Shown here in pieces: positions 7,139 through 14,942 of a stretch of 16,017 nucleotides of DNA (positions are counted from its first letter, which is position 1; every line of letters begins with the position of its first letter). The stretch is from assembly GCA_002306075.1 (NCBI GenBank), contig DBRW01000029.1:1-16017 (forward strand), in the 5' to 3' direction. The notes under the pieces are model-generated. The model was not told where the DNA came from. It searched no databases and saw nothing but the letters and a program-made list of their open reading frames with translations. Source of the stretch: Synergistaceae bacterium UBA1358 (GTDB taxonomy: Bacteria; Synergistota; Synergistia; Synergistales; Synergistaceae). The translations under genes and the position numbers were made by a program.

Positions 7139-8227
7139 CTATTTGAACTGACTGAGGAAGCGAAGATCGGCGCTGTGAAAGAGGCGCACGTCGTCCACAC
7201 CGTATCTCATCATTACGAGCCTGTCCAACCCTATGTTGATGTAAAAACCGGACCAGACCGCGGGATCCAGACCGGCAGCCTTCAGGACGTTCGGGTGCGG
7301 GGTGCCTCCCGGCATTACCTCGATCCACCCTACGTGCTTGCAGACTTTGCAGCCCTCTCCCCCGCATACGAGACAGCGCATATCGATCTCAAAGCCCGGT
7401 TCAACGAATGGGAAGAAGCCGACCCTCATCCTGACCTCTACGTCCCTGCCGAATATCTTGTCGAGGATAGTTTTGACAAGCACTTTTCCCGAAGCAAACG
7501 AGAAATCCTTGTCCACTATGAGAGCCTCATACTGGAAGAAGGCCCTCTCATGCCTTGCATCGGTCGTTTCGTTCCTGTACACCCTTCCCGGATAGACAAA
7601 ACGGGCAGGTGCTCCGTGTTTCTGCAGATAACGCACGCTGGCTCCGGTAAGGTGCGGCCTGAGACAGAGACGCCCGGCGCCCCTCTCTTCGTCGTGTCCC
7701 TTTAGCCAGTATGTGTCCATGCTCTCACGGGCAGGGTGTTCGGGCGCGAAATTGAGGTTGTCAAAGGCATAAAGTTCACTGGTTATTTCAGGTTCCGAAA
7801 ACACCTCGAACCCAAGCGAGCGGAATGCGTCATTCAGGTCATAGCACATCTGTGTTATGGGATGGAGGCCTCCGACCGTAAAATCTGTGCCCGGAAGCGT
7901 TATGTCCGCATCACCTTCGAAACACGAGGCGCGGTTAATAAGTTCTTCGTTCCTCTGTTCGATCGCCTGTGTCAGTATCTCTTTGACCTCATTGGCAGCC
8001 TGTCCGAGAACTTTCCTCAGCTCAGGCGCGGCCTGACCAACGCTCTTCAAGATCTCGGTCACTTCACCTTTGCGGCCCAGCAGATTGGCTCTGACCGTCT
8101 GGAGATCCTGAGGCAGCGATGTCTCGGATATCTTTTCCATGCCCGCTTTCCTGAGCTTTTCGAGCTTCTCGAGAAATCCGGACTCAGCCAGCTTCTGCAT
8201 TCCCTCTTCCTTCAGTTCCTCAAACAC
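7139..8227 (-). CDS. pheS: phenylalanine-tRNA ligase, alpha subunit
   Basis: PheS holds the class II active site of the Phe-tRNA ligase. The 362 residues are slightly longer than usual (about 340), mostly through a longer helical N-terminus, which normally forms the tRNA-contacting coiled coil. Landmarks are HPITQ, the motif 2 region GRVYRNETTDARHERAFFQYE, and motif 3 GLDRLVMMRYGVDD followed by LRFL. A CLVCGGEGCKVCKHVGW four-cysteine knuckle precedes the HPNVL segment, as in many bacterial PheS. The start is a GTG at 8227 with AGGGGG 9 nt upstream. It opens the pheST-zapB-zapA-cvpA-mutS2 run; no T-box element is visible upstream. Confidence 0.95.
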   Translation of the reverse strand: MFEELKEEGMQKLAESGFLEKLEKLRKAGMEKISETSLPQDLQTVRANLLGRKGEVTEILKSVGQAAPELRKVLGQAANEVKEILTQAIEQRNEELINRASCFEGDADITLPGTDFTVGGLHPITQMCYDLNDAFRSLGFEVFSEPEITSELYAFDNLNFAPEHPARESMDTYWLKGHDEERGAGRLCLRPHLTGASVRYLQKHGAPARFVYPGRVYRNETTDARHERAFFQYEALIVDKDFSFASGKVLVKTILDKIFGRDVEVRMRVGFFPFVEPGFEIDMRCLVCGGEGCKVCKHVGWIEVMPGGTPHPNVLKAAGLDPAVWSGFYINIGLDRLVMMRYGVDDVRLFHSADLRFLSQFK

Positions 8228-8681
8228 TTTTTAATTCCCCCTGTATAGCAGGACCACTGCAACAGGCCCCTGCATGATCGTATGCCTTCAAAAGCTCTTT
8301 TTTCTTAAAGTTATAAAGCCAATCGATAGATCCGAAAACTTGAACCTATATATTTTACTCCACAGACGAAAATATCGGGCAACGATCCTTCACGGCAGCC
8401 CATACCGGGCATCTGTTCCGTGCAAATGCCGCCATGTTCGGATCAGTTATCGCAAGTATACATGTCATGGCCCGAAGATGGAAATTACAAGGATCATTTT
8501 ACCTGTAAAAGACGATCACGGCACAGCGGCCGTTCAGGTTCGGAACTTTCCATGCATTCCCATACTTTCCCGACGGGAAGTCTATAGCAGAAGGGTCCCC
8601 ACCAGTATTACCAGCAGGGACCCCATTAATGTCATTTTTAAGATCCGGAAAAAGTATGTACTTTCACCGCAATGCGGAAAC
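8228..8681 (-). other. 454-bp gap between rplT and pheS, no clear gene
   Basis: This should carry the pheS promoter and leader. The minus strand has GGGTCCC/GGGACCC (593-599 with 617-623, i.e. 8593-8623) as a 7-bp inverted repeat soon after rplT, and TTCCC/GGGAA just beyond. Near pheS there are competing short pairings: CCTGT/ACAGG and GCAG/CTGC in the last 50 nt. No T-box consensus (TGGnACCGCG) is present. Several micro-ORFs occur, including a 17-residue hydrophobic one (8582-8635). A weak TTTACA-16-TAATTT promoter is possible. I see no convincing terminator with a T-tract. Confidence 0.4.
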
Positions 8682-9038
8682 TTATGCTTTCAGTGCAGCC
8701 TGGGCCTTTTCGACAAGTTTCGCGAATGCGGGCATGTCGTTGATCGCAAGGTCGGCAAGCATCTTGCGGTTGATGTTGATGTCAGCCTTCTTCAGTCCGT
8801 TGATGAGCGCGCTGTATGCAATGCCGTTCGCACGGGCGGCTGCGTTTATACGCATGATCCAAAGCTTCCTGAAATCACGCTTTTTGAGCTTGCGGCCGGC
8901 AAAGGCACTTGTAAGAGCGTGCAGATAAGCTTCACGAGCCCTGCGGTATACGTTCTTTTTGCGTCCCCAGAATCCCTTTGTGATGCTGTATAGTTTTTTA
9001 AGTTTATTGCGGCTTGCGCTTGATCCTTTTACTCGCAT
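8682..9038 (-). CDS. rplT: 50S ribosomal protein L20
   Basis: The 118-residue protein is very basic at its N-terminus and shows the L20 signature: GFWGRKKNVYRRAREAYLHA, then FRKLWIMRINAAAR, SALINGLKKADININRKMLADLA. L20 binds 23S rRNA early in assembly of the large subunit. In many bacteria it also represses its own operon by binding the leader upstream of infC or rpmI. The length matches the family. GAGGAGTG lies before the ATG, 45 bp after the rpmI stop; it is the last gene of infC-rpmI-rplT. Confidence 0.98.
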   Translation of the reverse strand: MRVKGSSASRNKLKKLYSITKGFWGRKKNVYRRAREAYLHALTSAFAGRKLKKRDFRKLWIMRINAAARANGIAYSALINGLKKADININRKMLADLAINDMPAFAKLVEKAQAALKA

Positions 9039-9083
9039 TGAATGTCACTCCTCAGTATTATTTCTCGTTTAAAGAGCCCAGCC

Positions 9084-9281
9084 TCACGCGTAGGGCATAA
9101 CTTTCTTTATGTGAGCCTCCACCGCTGCCGGCAGGATACCCTTTCTCCTAAGTGAACGGAGCCGTTTTGAGTTCTTTGAAGAAAGAAGGTGCGAACGTCC
9201 GCTCTTCTTGAAGGTGACCTTACCTGTACCGGAGATCTTAAAACGTTTTTTCGTTGCGGAGTGGGTCTTCATCTTGGGCAT
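9084..9281 (-). CDS. rpmI: 50S ribosomal protein L35
   Basis: At 65 residues this has the exact usual length and the typical start MPKMKTHSATKKRFKISGTG, followed by the basic SHLLSSKNSKRLRSLRR segment. L35 is a late-joining large-subunit protein that contacts 23S rRNA. It lies between infC and rplT, with a strong AGGAGG site 4 nt before ATG. The 94-bp spacer to infC contains a GTATC/GATAC hairpin and a tandem TGTCCGGCA but no clear promoter. Confidence 0.97.
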   Translation of the reverse strand: MPKMKTHSATKKRFKISGTGKVTFKKSGRSHLLSSKNSKRLRSLRRKGILPAAVEAHIKKVMPYA

Positions 9282-9375
9282 TGCATAGTTCCTCCTCTTG
9301 CTTTTATATCTCTGTGAAAGAGACGATCACGTATCGTTGATACCGCTGATGCCGGACACTGCCGGACAAATATGC

Positions 9376-10014
9376 TTACTCTCCCTCTGTCGCCGTCTTG
9401 GTCTGCTTTTCCGCTTTGACGGGCGCGGGCTCTTTCTTCGCCGTCTTATCCGTTGTGCTTTCCTTCGGAGCCGAAGGTTTCTTGGCGGATTCGGCCTGGG
9501 CGATGGGAGCTATCATTATCCTCATGTACGAGCCTTCCATCCTCGGTTCCATTTCCATCTTTCCAAAGTCGGTTATCGCATTCATGACCTTGTTGAGCAC
9601 TTCTCTGCCGCGGTCGAGGAATGCCATTTCTCTTCCCCTGAAGAAGACGGAGACCTTTACCCGATGACCTGCCTGAAGGAATGTCTTTATCGCCTTCACC
9701 TTGAAATCATAGTCATGCTGGTCGATCTTGGGGCGCATCTTGATCTCTTTTACTACCTGGTTCTTCTGTTTCTTACGGGCATCCTTGTCGCGCTTCTGCT
9801 GCTGGAAACGATACTTTCCGTAATCCATTATCCTGCACACCGGCGGAGTCGCCTGCGGAGCCACCTCCACCAGGTCAAGTTCAGCCGCTTCAGCCATTGC
9901 GAGCGCTTCTTTCGTACTTACTATGCCGCGCTTGGCGTTGTCTTCGTCGATGAGAAGAACTTCTGTTGCCCGAATGTCGGAATTAACACGGGGCTCGTCG
10001 TCCCTGTTTGCTAT
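9376..10014 (-). CDS. infC: translation initiation factor IF-3, probable ATA start
   Basis: IF-3 binds the 30S subunit, rejects wrong start codons and blocks early subunit joining. The N-domain begins DEPRVNSDIRATEVLLIDEDN; the C-domain contains EIKMRPKIDQHDYDFKVK and GHRVKVSVFFRGREM. The frame is open up to an ATG at 10143, but that ATG lies upstream of the attenuator hairpin and would add 43 unlikely residues. A perfect AGGAGGTG (10022-10029) sits 7 nt before an in-frame ATA at 10012-10014, giving 212 residues that begin (I)ANRDDEPRVN. Rare AUU/AUA/AUC starts are known for infC and allow autoregulation. The C-terminal 41 residues (172-212) form a Lys/Ala/Pro/Thr-rich tail beyond the usual family end. 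Confidence 0.9.
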   Translation of the reverse strand: MANRDDEPRVNSDIRATEVLLIDEDNAKRGIVSTKEALAMAEAAELDLVEVAPQATPPVCRIMDYGKYRFQQQKRDKDARKKQKNQVVKEIKMRPKIDQHDYDFKVKAIKTFLQAGHRVKVSVFFRGREMAFLDRGREVLNKVMNAITDFGKMEMEPRMEGSYMRIMIAPIAQAESAKKPSAPKESTTDKTAKKEPAPVKAEKQTKTATEGE

Positions 10015-10021
10015 GGCATTA

Positions 10022-10029
10022 CACCTCCT
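10022..10029 (-). promoter_or_regulatory. infC ribosome binding site, decides the ATA start
   Basis: The minus strand reads AGGAGGTG, fully complementary to the 16S 3' end, 7 nt before ATA (10014). An out-of-frame ATG (10017-10019) is closer and opens a two-codon ORF, ATG CCA TAG, whose stop overlaps the ATA. Confidence 0.8.
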
Positions 10030-10045
10030 GAGTTTATTATTGCTC

Positions 10046-10085
10046 AAATTAAAATGGGCTCGGCACAGAACGCGCCAAGCCCATT
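10046..10085 (-). terminator. attenuator-like terminator hairpin in the infC leader
   Basis: On the minus strand AATGGGCTTGGC (10074-10085) pairs with GCCGAGCCCATT (10053-10064), a 12-bp stem with one wobble and a 9-nt loop. It is followed by TTTTAATTT. This has the form of an intrinsic terminator placed 31 nt before the infC ribosome site, so it probably acts as a conditional attenuator rather than as the thrS terminator alone. L20- or IF-3-dependent control of this operon is known in other bacteria; the trigger here is inferred. Confidence 0.65.
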
Positions 10086-10177
10086 GGAAATCTCTTCCTG
10101 GGTAGACCTGACAACTTGAAGCGTCGGCAGGCGAGAGGCGCATCCTCTGCTTGTAAACCCGTTGATATAAATCAACC
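10086..10177 (-). promoter_or_regulatory. upstream part of the infC-rpmI-rplT leader
   Basis: The predicted transcript opens with a hairpin GTTGAT/ATCAAC (10161-10176, loop ttat). Next comes a short AGAGG/CCTCT hairpin and then a bulged CCTG-GAC/GTC-AGG hairpin just upstream of the attenuator. The position fits the L20 leader of Bacillota, but I cannot confirm the consensus by eye. Confidence 0.4.
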
Positions 10178-10182
10178 TGTGT

Positions 10183-10211
10183 ATATTAGCACACCTTGCC
10201 TGATTACGCAA
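10183..10211 (-). promoter_or_regulatory. promoter of infC-rpmI-rplT
   Basis: The minus strand has TTGCGT (10206-10211), a 17-bp spacer and TAATAT (10183-10188), with an extended TGC directly before the -10 box. It starts about 20 bp after the thrS stop. Transcription would begin near 10177, giving a leader of about 160 nt. Confidence 0.6.
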
Positions 10212-10231
10212 GACAAGGCATAAGATAACTC

Positions 10232-12121
10232 CTAAAGCGGATTGAACTCCGATTTAAGATGTTCGAGAAAACCCTCGAAGGTCATAGATCCAAGGTCTCC
10301 CTTAGACCTTTCCCTTACGGCGACTGTGCCCTCTTCGACCTCCCTGGCCCCGATGACCAGCATGTACGGGATCTTCTGCATCTGCGCGTCGCGTATCTTC
10401 TTGCCAAGCTTCTCGTCGCGCGCATCGATCTCGACCCTGATGTCCGCATCCCTGAATTTCTTTGCGAGCTCATCGGCGTATCCGGCGAAATCTGAGCTTA
10501 CCTGGAGCAGTTTTACCTGTACAGGCGCCAGCCAGTAGGGGAATGCGCCGGCGTAGTTTTCTATCAGGATACCCATGAACCTCTCGAGGCTGCCGAGGAC
10601 AGTCCTGTGAAGCATGACGGGACGGTGTTCGGCGCCGTCGCTGCCGATGTACGTCATGTCGAACTTCTCGGGCATCTGGAAGTCAAGCTGTATGGTCCCG
10701 CACTGCCAGGTGCGTCCGATGCAGTCCTCAAGGTGGAAGTCTATCTTGGGACCGTAAAAGGCTCCGTCGCCGGGATTAAGCTTGTAGGCGGTACCTGTCT
10801 CTTCAAGCGCTTCCTTCAGCCTCTGCTCCGCGATATCCCAAAGCTCGGGATCTCCCATCGAGTTCTCCGGCCTTGTAGAAAGCTCTACGAAGTACTTGAA
10901 GCCGAAGACATCCTGATAGACATACCTGTCAAGCTCCATGATGGCCTTTATCTCATCCTTGATCTGCTCGGGGGTGCAGTAGATGTGGGCATCGTCCTGG
11001 GTAAAGGCCCTGACCCTCATCAGTCCGTGGAGGGCCCCCGACCTCTCATGGCGGTGTACGAAGCCCAGTTCCGCCATACGCAGGGGAAGTTCCCTGTAAC
11101 TGCGTATCGCACTGTTGTAGACAAGTATCCCTCCGGGGCAGTTCATCGGTTTGACCGCAAACGGAGCATCATCTATCTCTGTGAAGTACATGTTCTCCTT
11201 GTAGTGATCCCAGTGGCCCGAACGCAGCCAGAGGGACCTGTCGAGGATCATCGGCGTCTTGATCTCGACATATCCGCGCTTGGTATGCTCCTTCCTCCAG
11301 AAGGAAATGAGGTTGTTCATGATGACCATTCCCTTTGGATGGAAGAAGGGGAATCCCGGTCCTTCCGGATGTACGCTGAACAGGTCGAGCTCTTTCCCCA
11401 GTTTCCTGTGGTCCCTCGCCTTGGCCTCTTCGACCCTGCGAAGATACTCCTTGAGCTCTTCCTCAGATCCGAAAGCCGTTCCGTATATGCGGGTGAGCAT
11501 CTCGTTGTTCTCATCGCCGTGCCAGTATGCGCCGGCAAGGGAGAGGAGTTTGAAGAACTTGCAGCATCCTGTGTGCGGAACGTGGGGACCGCGGCAGAAG
11601 TCTATGAAGTCTCCCTCGCGGTAGGCCGAAAGGACCTCGCCTTCAAGGGAGTCTATCATTTCGACCTTAAGGTCTTCTCCGAGTTTCGAGAAAAGCTCCT
11701 TAGCCTGCTCTTTTGTGAGCTCTTCCCTGACCAGGGGTATCTTCTCCTGGGAAATCTTTCTCATTTCCGATTCGATCTTTGGAAGATCCTCGTCCGAGAT
11801 CGGTTTGGGGAACCTAATATCATAGTAGAAACCGTCTTTGATCGCCGGACCGATGCCGAACTTAGCCTCAGGCCAGAGCCTCAGGACAGCATGGGCCATC
11901 AGGTGTGCCGTCGAATGGCGCAGGAGGTCGAGCCCATCTTCAGAGCCCGGGAAGACCGGTTCCACTGTTGTGTCTGAAGTGAACAGCATATCGCAGTCGA
12001 CGATCTTTCCATCGACCTTTCCTCCTATTGCTTTTTTAAGGTGCCAAACGTCAAGAAGCTGACGTACAGAGGCGCTGTCCGCCTCATAAACTTTACCGTC
12101 GGGTGTTGAAAAACGTGCCAT
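10232..12121 (-). CDS. thrS: threonine-tRNA ligase
   Basis: ThrRS charges tRNA-Thr and removes wrongly attached Ser. The 629 residues cover a TGS domain (about 1-60) and the editing domain with HSTAHLMAH (69-77) and CRGPHV. The class II core has the zinc ligands expected in MNCPGG, DDAHIYC and VMLHRTVLGSLERF, plus the motif 2 region FVHRHERSGALHGLMRVR. A C-terminal anticodon-binding domain follows. The ATG has AGGAGGG 8 nt upstream. The gene follows dut by 47 bp, and no separate leader or T-box fits in that gap, so it is probably cotranscribed with pnp-dut. Confidence 0.97.
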   Translation of the reverse strand: MARFSTPDGKVYEADSASVRQLLDVWHLKKAIGGKVDGKIVDCDMLFTSDTTVEPVFPGSEDGLDLLRHSTAHLMAHAVLRLWPEAKFGIGPAIKDGFYYDIRFPKPISDEDLPKIESEMRKISQEKIPLVREELTKEQAKELFSKLGEDLKVEMIDSLEGEVLSAYREGDFIDFCRGPHVPHTGCCKFFKLLSLAGAYWHGDENNEMLTRIYGTAFGSEEELKEYLRRVEEAKARDHRKLGKELDLFSVHPEGPGFPFFHPKGMVIMNNLISFWRKEHTKRGYVEIKTPMILDRSLWLRSGHWDHYKENMYFTEIDDAPFAVKPMNCPGGILVYNSAIRSYRELPLRMAELGFVHRHERSGALHGLMRVRAFTQDDAHIYCTPEQIKDEIKAIMELDRYVYQDVFGFKYFVELSTRPENSMGDPELWDIAEQRLKEALEETGTAYKLNPGDGAFYGPKIDFHLEDCIGRTWQCGTIQLDFQMPEKFDMTYIGSDGAEHRPVMLHRTVLGSLERFMGILIENYAGAFPYWLAPVQVKLLQVSSDFAGYADELAKKFRDADIRVEIDARDEKLGKKIRDAQMQKIPYMLVIGAREVEEGTVAVRERSKGDLGSMTFEGFLEHLKSEFNPL

Positions 12122-12136
12122 TGTATCGCCCTCCTA

Positions 12137-12155
12137 ATTTGCCTTGACGGCAAAT
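12137..12155 (-). repeat. small hairpin between dut and thrS
   Basis: ATTTGCC and GGCAAAT form a perfect 7-bp inverted repeat with a 5-nt loop, directly before the thrS ribosome site. It may be a processing or translation-control hairpin; there is no T-tract after it. Confidence 0.4.
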
Positions 12156-12168
12156 CCTGACAAAATAT

Positions 12169-12606
12169 TTATTTTCTTCCGGTGCTCCCGAACCCTCCGG
12201 AGGACCGTTCTGTTTCCTCAAGTTCGCCGGCCCTTTCAAGCTCGACCCGAGTCACTTCCGCAAACACGACCTGAGCTATCCTGTCTCCGGGCTCTATCCT
12301 GAAATCCTCTTTGCCGTGGTTGATGAGGATCACCTTGACCTCGCCGCGGTAGTCAGAGTCGATGGTGCCGGGCGAATTCAGGACCGTTACCCCATGTTTG
12401 AGCGCCAGGCCGCTCCTCGGCCTTACCTGGGCCTCGTACCCTTGCGGCAGCTCAAAGTACAGACCGGTACCCACACATCCCCGCTCCCCGGCCGGAATCA
12501 GAGCGGCTTCGGAAGCCCTCAGATCCATGCCCGAGGAGCCCGGTGTGGCATAGTCCGGAAGCGTTATGCCTTCATCAGCTTTTATCCTGACTTTTACAGC
12601 CGACAT
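12169..12606 (-). CDS. dut: dUTP diphosphatase (dUTPase)
   Basis: This trimeric enzyme hydrolyses dUTP to dUMP and pyrophosphate, keeping uracil out of DNA and supplying dTMP synthesis. At 145 residues it has the standard length with all five motifs in order: GMDLRA, PRSGLA, the Tyr/Asp-containing NSPGTIDSDYRGEV, GDRIAQVVF, and the C-terminal lid RSSGGFGSTGRK. The ATG lies 8 bp after the pnp stop. Its ribosome site is weak (AGG within the pnp stop region), suggesting coupling to pnp. Placement of dut next to pnp is seen in other genomes. Confidence 0.96.
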   Translation of the reverse strand: MSAVKVRIKADEGITLPDYATPGSSGMDLRASEAALIPAGERGCVGTGLYFELPQGYEAQVRPRSGLALKHGVTVLNSPGTIDSDYRGEVKVILINHGKEDFRIEPGDRIAQVVFAEVTRVELERAGELEETERSSGGFGSTGRK

Positions 12607-12614
12607 TCTGGGAC

Positions 12615-14918
12615 CTACTTTTTGCGTTCTCTTTCAAAGCGCCTGACAGGACGATGTTCCGAGCCTCTGTCAGATCCGAAGTCCCTGCGTGGAGGCCTTC
12701 CTCCGTCATCGTGCCTCGGACTTCCCTCGCGCCTTGGGCCGCCCTCGCTTCTTGGAAAATGCGAGAAACGCTCTTCGCGCTCTTTTTCTATCGCGGCCTG
12801 CTCGGCGAACTCGGGATCCTTCGCAAGTTCATCGAGCTGATCAAGGATGCGTTTGCGGCTCAGGTTGACCCTGTGCATGTCATCTATCTCCTTGACCGTT
12901 ACAAGGACCTTGTCTCCCGTATTTATCGCATCCTCAAGCCTTGGCACGTGATAGTTGCTGATCTCGCTTACGTGCAGGAGGCCTTCCTTGCCGGGAAGCA
13001 CCTCAACGAAGACACCGAAACTCATCATCCTTGTGGCTGTGCCCACGAATGTCTCGCCGGGCTTGACCTCGCGGACAAGATCGTTGATTATTTTGACCGC
13101 TGATTTGGCTGAATCATCGTTGACCGCCGCGATGTATACGCGTCCGCTGTCATCCACATCTATCTTTGCCCCTGTACGCTGCACTATCGAGCGGATCATC
13201 TTGCCGCCGGGGCCTATTACCTCGCGGATCTTCTCGGGGTCAATGTTTATCGTGATTATCTTTGGCGCTGTAGATGAAAGTTCAGGGCGCGGAGCAGGTA
13301 TCGTTTTGTCCATGATATCGAGTATCTGGAACCTGCCTTTTTTGGCCTGTTCGAGAGCCTGGGTCAGTATATCCCTTGTAATGCCTCCGGCCTTGTTGTC
13401 CATCTGGAGCGCTGTCACTCCGTCCCTCGTGCCTGCGACCTTGAAATCCATGTCGCCGTAATGGTCTTCCAGTCCCTGGATGTCGGTAAGTATCCCGAAC
13501 TTTCCGTTGTCTGCGATAAGTCCCATGGCGATCCCGGCAACTGCTTTTTTGATCGGGACGCCGGCTGCCATCATCGAGAGGCTGCCGCTGCACACGCTTG
13601 CCATCGAGCTGGAGCCGTTCGACTCAAGTATGTCGGATACCTGGCGGACCACATAGGGGAATTCCTCTTCGCTCGGGAACACTGCGGCAAGAGCCCTCTC
13701 CGCAAGAGCTCCGTGGCCGATCTCCCTGCGTCCGGGGCCGCGCATCGGTCTTACTTCGCCGACAGAGTACGGCGGGAAGTTGTAATGGAGGATAAACCTC
13801 TTGGGAGGCTCGTCGAGCTTCAGCCCGTCCAGGATCTGATCGTCCGTGCCCATCATCCCGAGGGTCGTAACGCCGAGCGACTGTGTCTCTCCGCGTGTAA
13901 AGAGCGCCGATCCGTGGGTCATCGGGAGGACGTCTATCTCACAGGTGATTTTCCTGAGTTCGTCCATGGCCCTGCCGTCGGATCTGCGCTTCTCATCGAG
14001 AAGGAGTTTTCTTACGCACTTCTTGACCATCTCGTCCATCTTTGCCGCTATATAGCTGGCCGAATCGGGATGGGACTCTGCGAAATGCTCCTCCGCCCTC
14101 TTCTGTGCATCTCCTATGGCTGCACCGCGCGGCTGCTTTTCATGGATCTGCACGGCTGCGTAAATGTCTCCATAAAGTTCCTTCTCCATCCAGTCATCTA
14201 TTTCTGTGATGACTTCGGGCATCGGGAGCTGTGCCTTGGGTTTTCCGACCTTGGCACAGACATCGTCGATGAAGTCGACTATCTTTTTGATGGCTTCATT
14301 TGCAAGTTCCATGGCGTCGACAAGAAGCTCTTCCGAAACTTCCTTCGCACCTGCCTCTACCATTGTCACGCCGCCCCTGTGTCCTGCGACGACAAGATCC
14401 ATCGTGCTTCGCGGCATGTCTGTCTCATCGGGATTGACAACGAGTCCTCCGTCGATGCAGCCGATACGTACAGCACCTATAGGACCGTTCCAGGGAATGT
14501 CCGACATGGCAAGTGCAAGAGATGCTCCGTTTATGGCCAGGATGCCGGCCGGGTTCGCCTGGTCGACAGACATGACTGTAGCTACGACATGCACATCGTT
14601 TCTCATCCACTCAGGGAAGAGCGAACGGATAGAGCGGTCTATCATCCTTCCGCTCAGGATCGCGGTATCGGACGGACGTCCCTCTCTCTTGATGAATCCT
14701 CCGGGTACTTTCCCCGCAGAATAGAACCTCTCCTCGTAGTCGACAAGGAGAGGGAAGAAGTCGAGCCCCTGCCTCGCCTTTTCCGCAAGCACCGCAGTGA
14801 CGAGCACTGCAGTCCTGCCGTGTCCCGCAAGGACAGCGGCATTGGCCTGCTTCGCAAGACGCCCTGTCTCAAAGGATAAGGTCTTGCCGTATAATTCCAG
14901 TTCAAATATCTCTTTCAT
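12615..14918 (-). CDS. pnp: polyribonucleotide nucleotidyltransferase (PNPase)
   Basis: PNPase degrades RNA 3' to 5' with phosphate and is a core RNA-decay enzyme. I start it at the ATG at 14918 (767 residues) because GGGAGG at 929-934 (14929-14934) lies 10 nt upstream; the earlier ATG at 14936 sits on top of that site. Two RNase PH domains are present, the second with DMDFKVAGTRDGVTALQMDNKAGG split around its catalytic Asp residues. A KH domain with GPGG and an S1 domain (GTATRMMSFGVFVEVLPG) follow. The last 49 residues (719-767) form an Arg/Gly/Pro-rich disordered tail with 13 Arg. It follows rpsO, the classic rpsO-pnp order, through a structured 128-bp spacer with its own promoter. Confidence 0.97.
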   Translation of the reverse strand: MKEIFELELYGKTLSFETGRLAKQANAAVLAGHGRTAVLVTAVLAEKARQGLDFFPLLVDYEERFYSAGKVPGGFIKREGRPSDTAILSGRMIDRSIRSLFPEWMRNDVHVVATVMSVDQANPAGILAINGASLALAMSDIPWNGPIGAVRIGCIDGGLVVNPDETDMPRSTMDLVVAGHRGGVTMVEAGAKEVSEELLVDAMELANEAIKKIVDFIDDVCAKVGKPKAQLPMPEVITEIDDWMEKELYGDIYAAVQIHEKQPRGAAIGDAQKRAEEHFAESHPDSASYIAAKMDEMVKKCVRKLLLDEKRRSDGRAMDELRKITCEIDVLPMTHGSALFTRGETQSLGVTTLGMMGTDDQILDGLKLDEPPKRFILHYNFPPYSVGEVRPMRGPGRREIGHGALAERALAAVFPSEEEFPYVVRQVSDILESNGSSSMASVCSGSLSMMAAGVPIKKAVAGIAMGLIADNGKFGILTDIQGLEDHYGDMDFKVAGTRDGVTALQMDNKAGGITRDILTQALEQAKKGRFQILDIMDKTIPAPRPELSSTAPKIITINIDPEKIREVIGPGGKMIRSIVQRTGAKIDVDDSGRVYIAAVNDDSAKSAVKIINDLVREVKPGETFVGTATRMMSFGVFVEVLPGKEGLLHVSEISNYHVPRLEDAINTGDKVLVTVKEIDDMHRVNLSRKRILDQLDELAKDPEFAEQAAIEKEREERFSHFPRSEGGPRREGSPRHDDGGRPPRRDFGSDRGSEHRPVRRFERERKK

Positions 14919-14942
14919 TTTTTCATTTCCTCCCATTTTCTG

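Noticed and set aside
8228..8681. T-box riboswitch upstream of pheS
   Set aside because: The T-box consensus and a specifier/antiterminator arrangement are not visible on the minus strand.
8274..8993. 239-codon plus-strand ORF from the rplT-pheS gap into rplT
   Set aside because: Half of it is antisense to rplT, there is no good ribosome site, and the composition is not protein-like.
10607..11977. 456-codon plus-strand ORF antisense to thrS
   Set aside because: It is a shadow of a clear thrS gene; long antisense frames are common in this codon usage.
12122..12168. Separate thrS promoter or T-box in the dut-thrS gap
   Set aside because: The 47-bp gap is too short and contains only a small hairpin and the ribosome site.
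13461..14879. 472-codon plus-strand ORF antisense to pnp
   Set aside because: It is a shadow of the well-supported pnp gene; rich in His/Cys/Arg with no recognisable domain.
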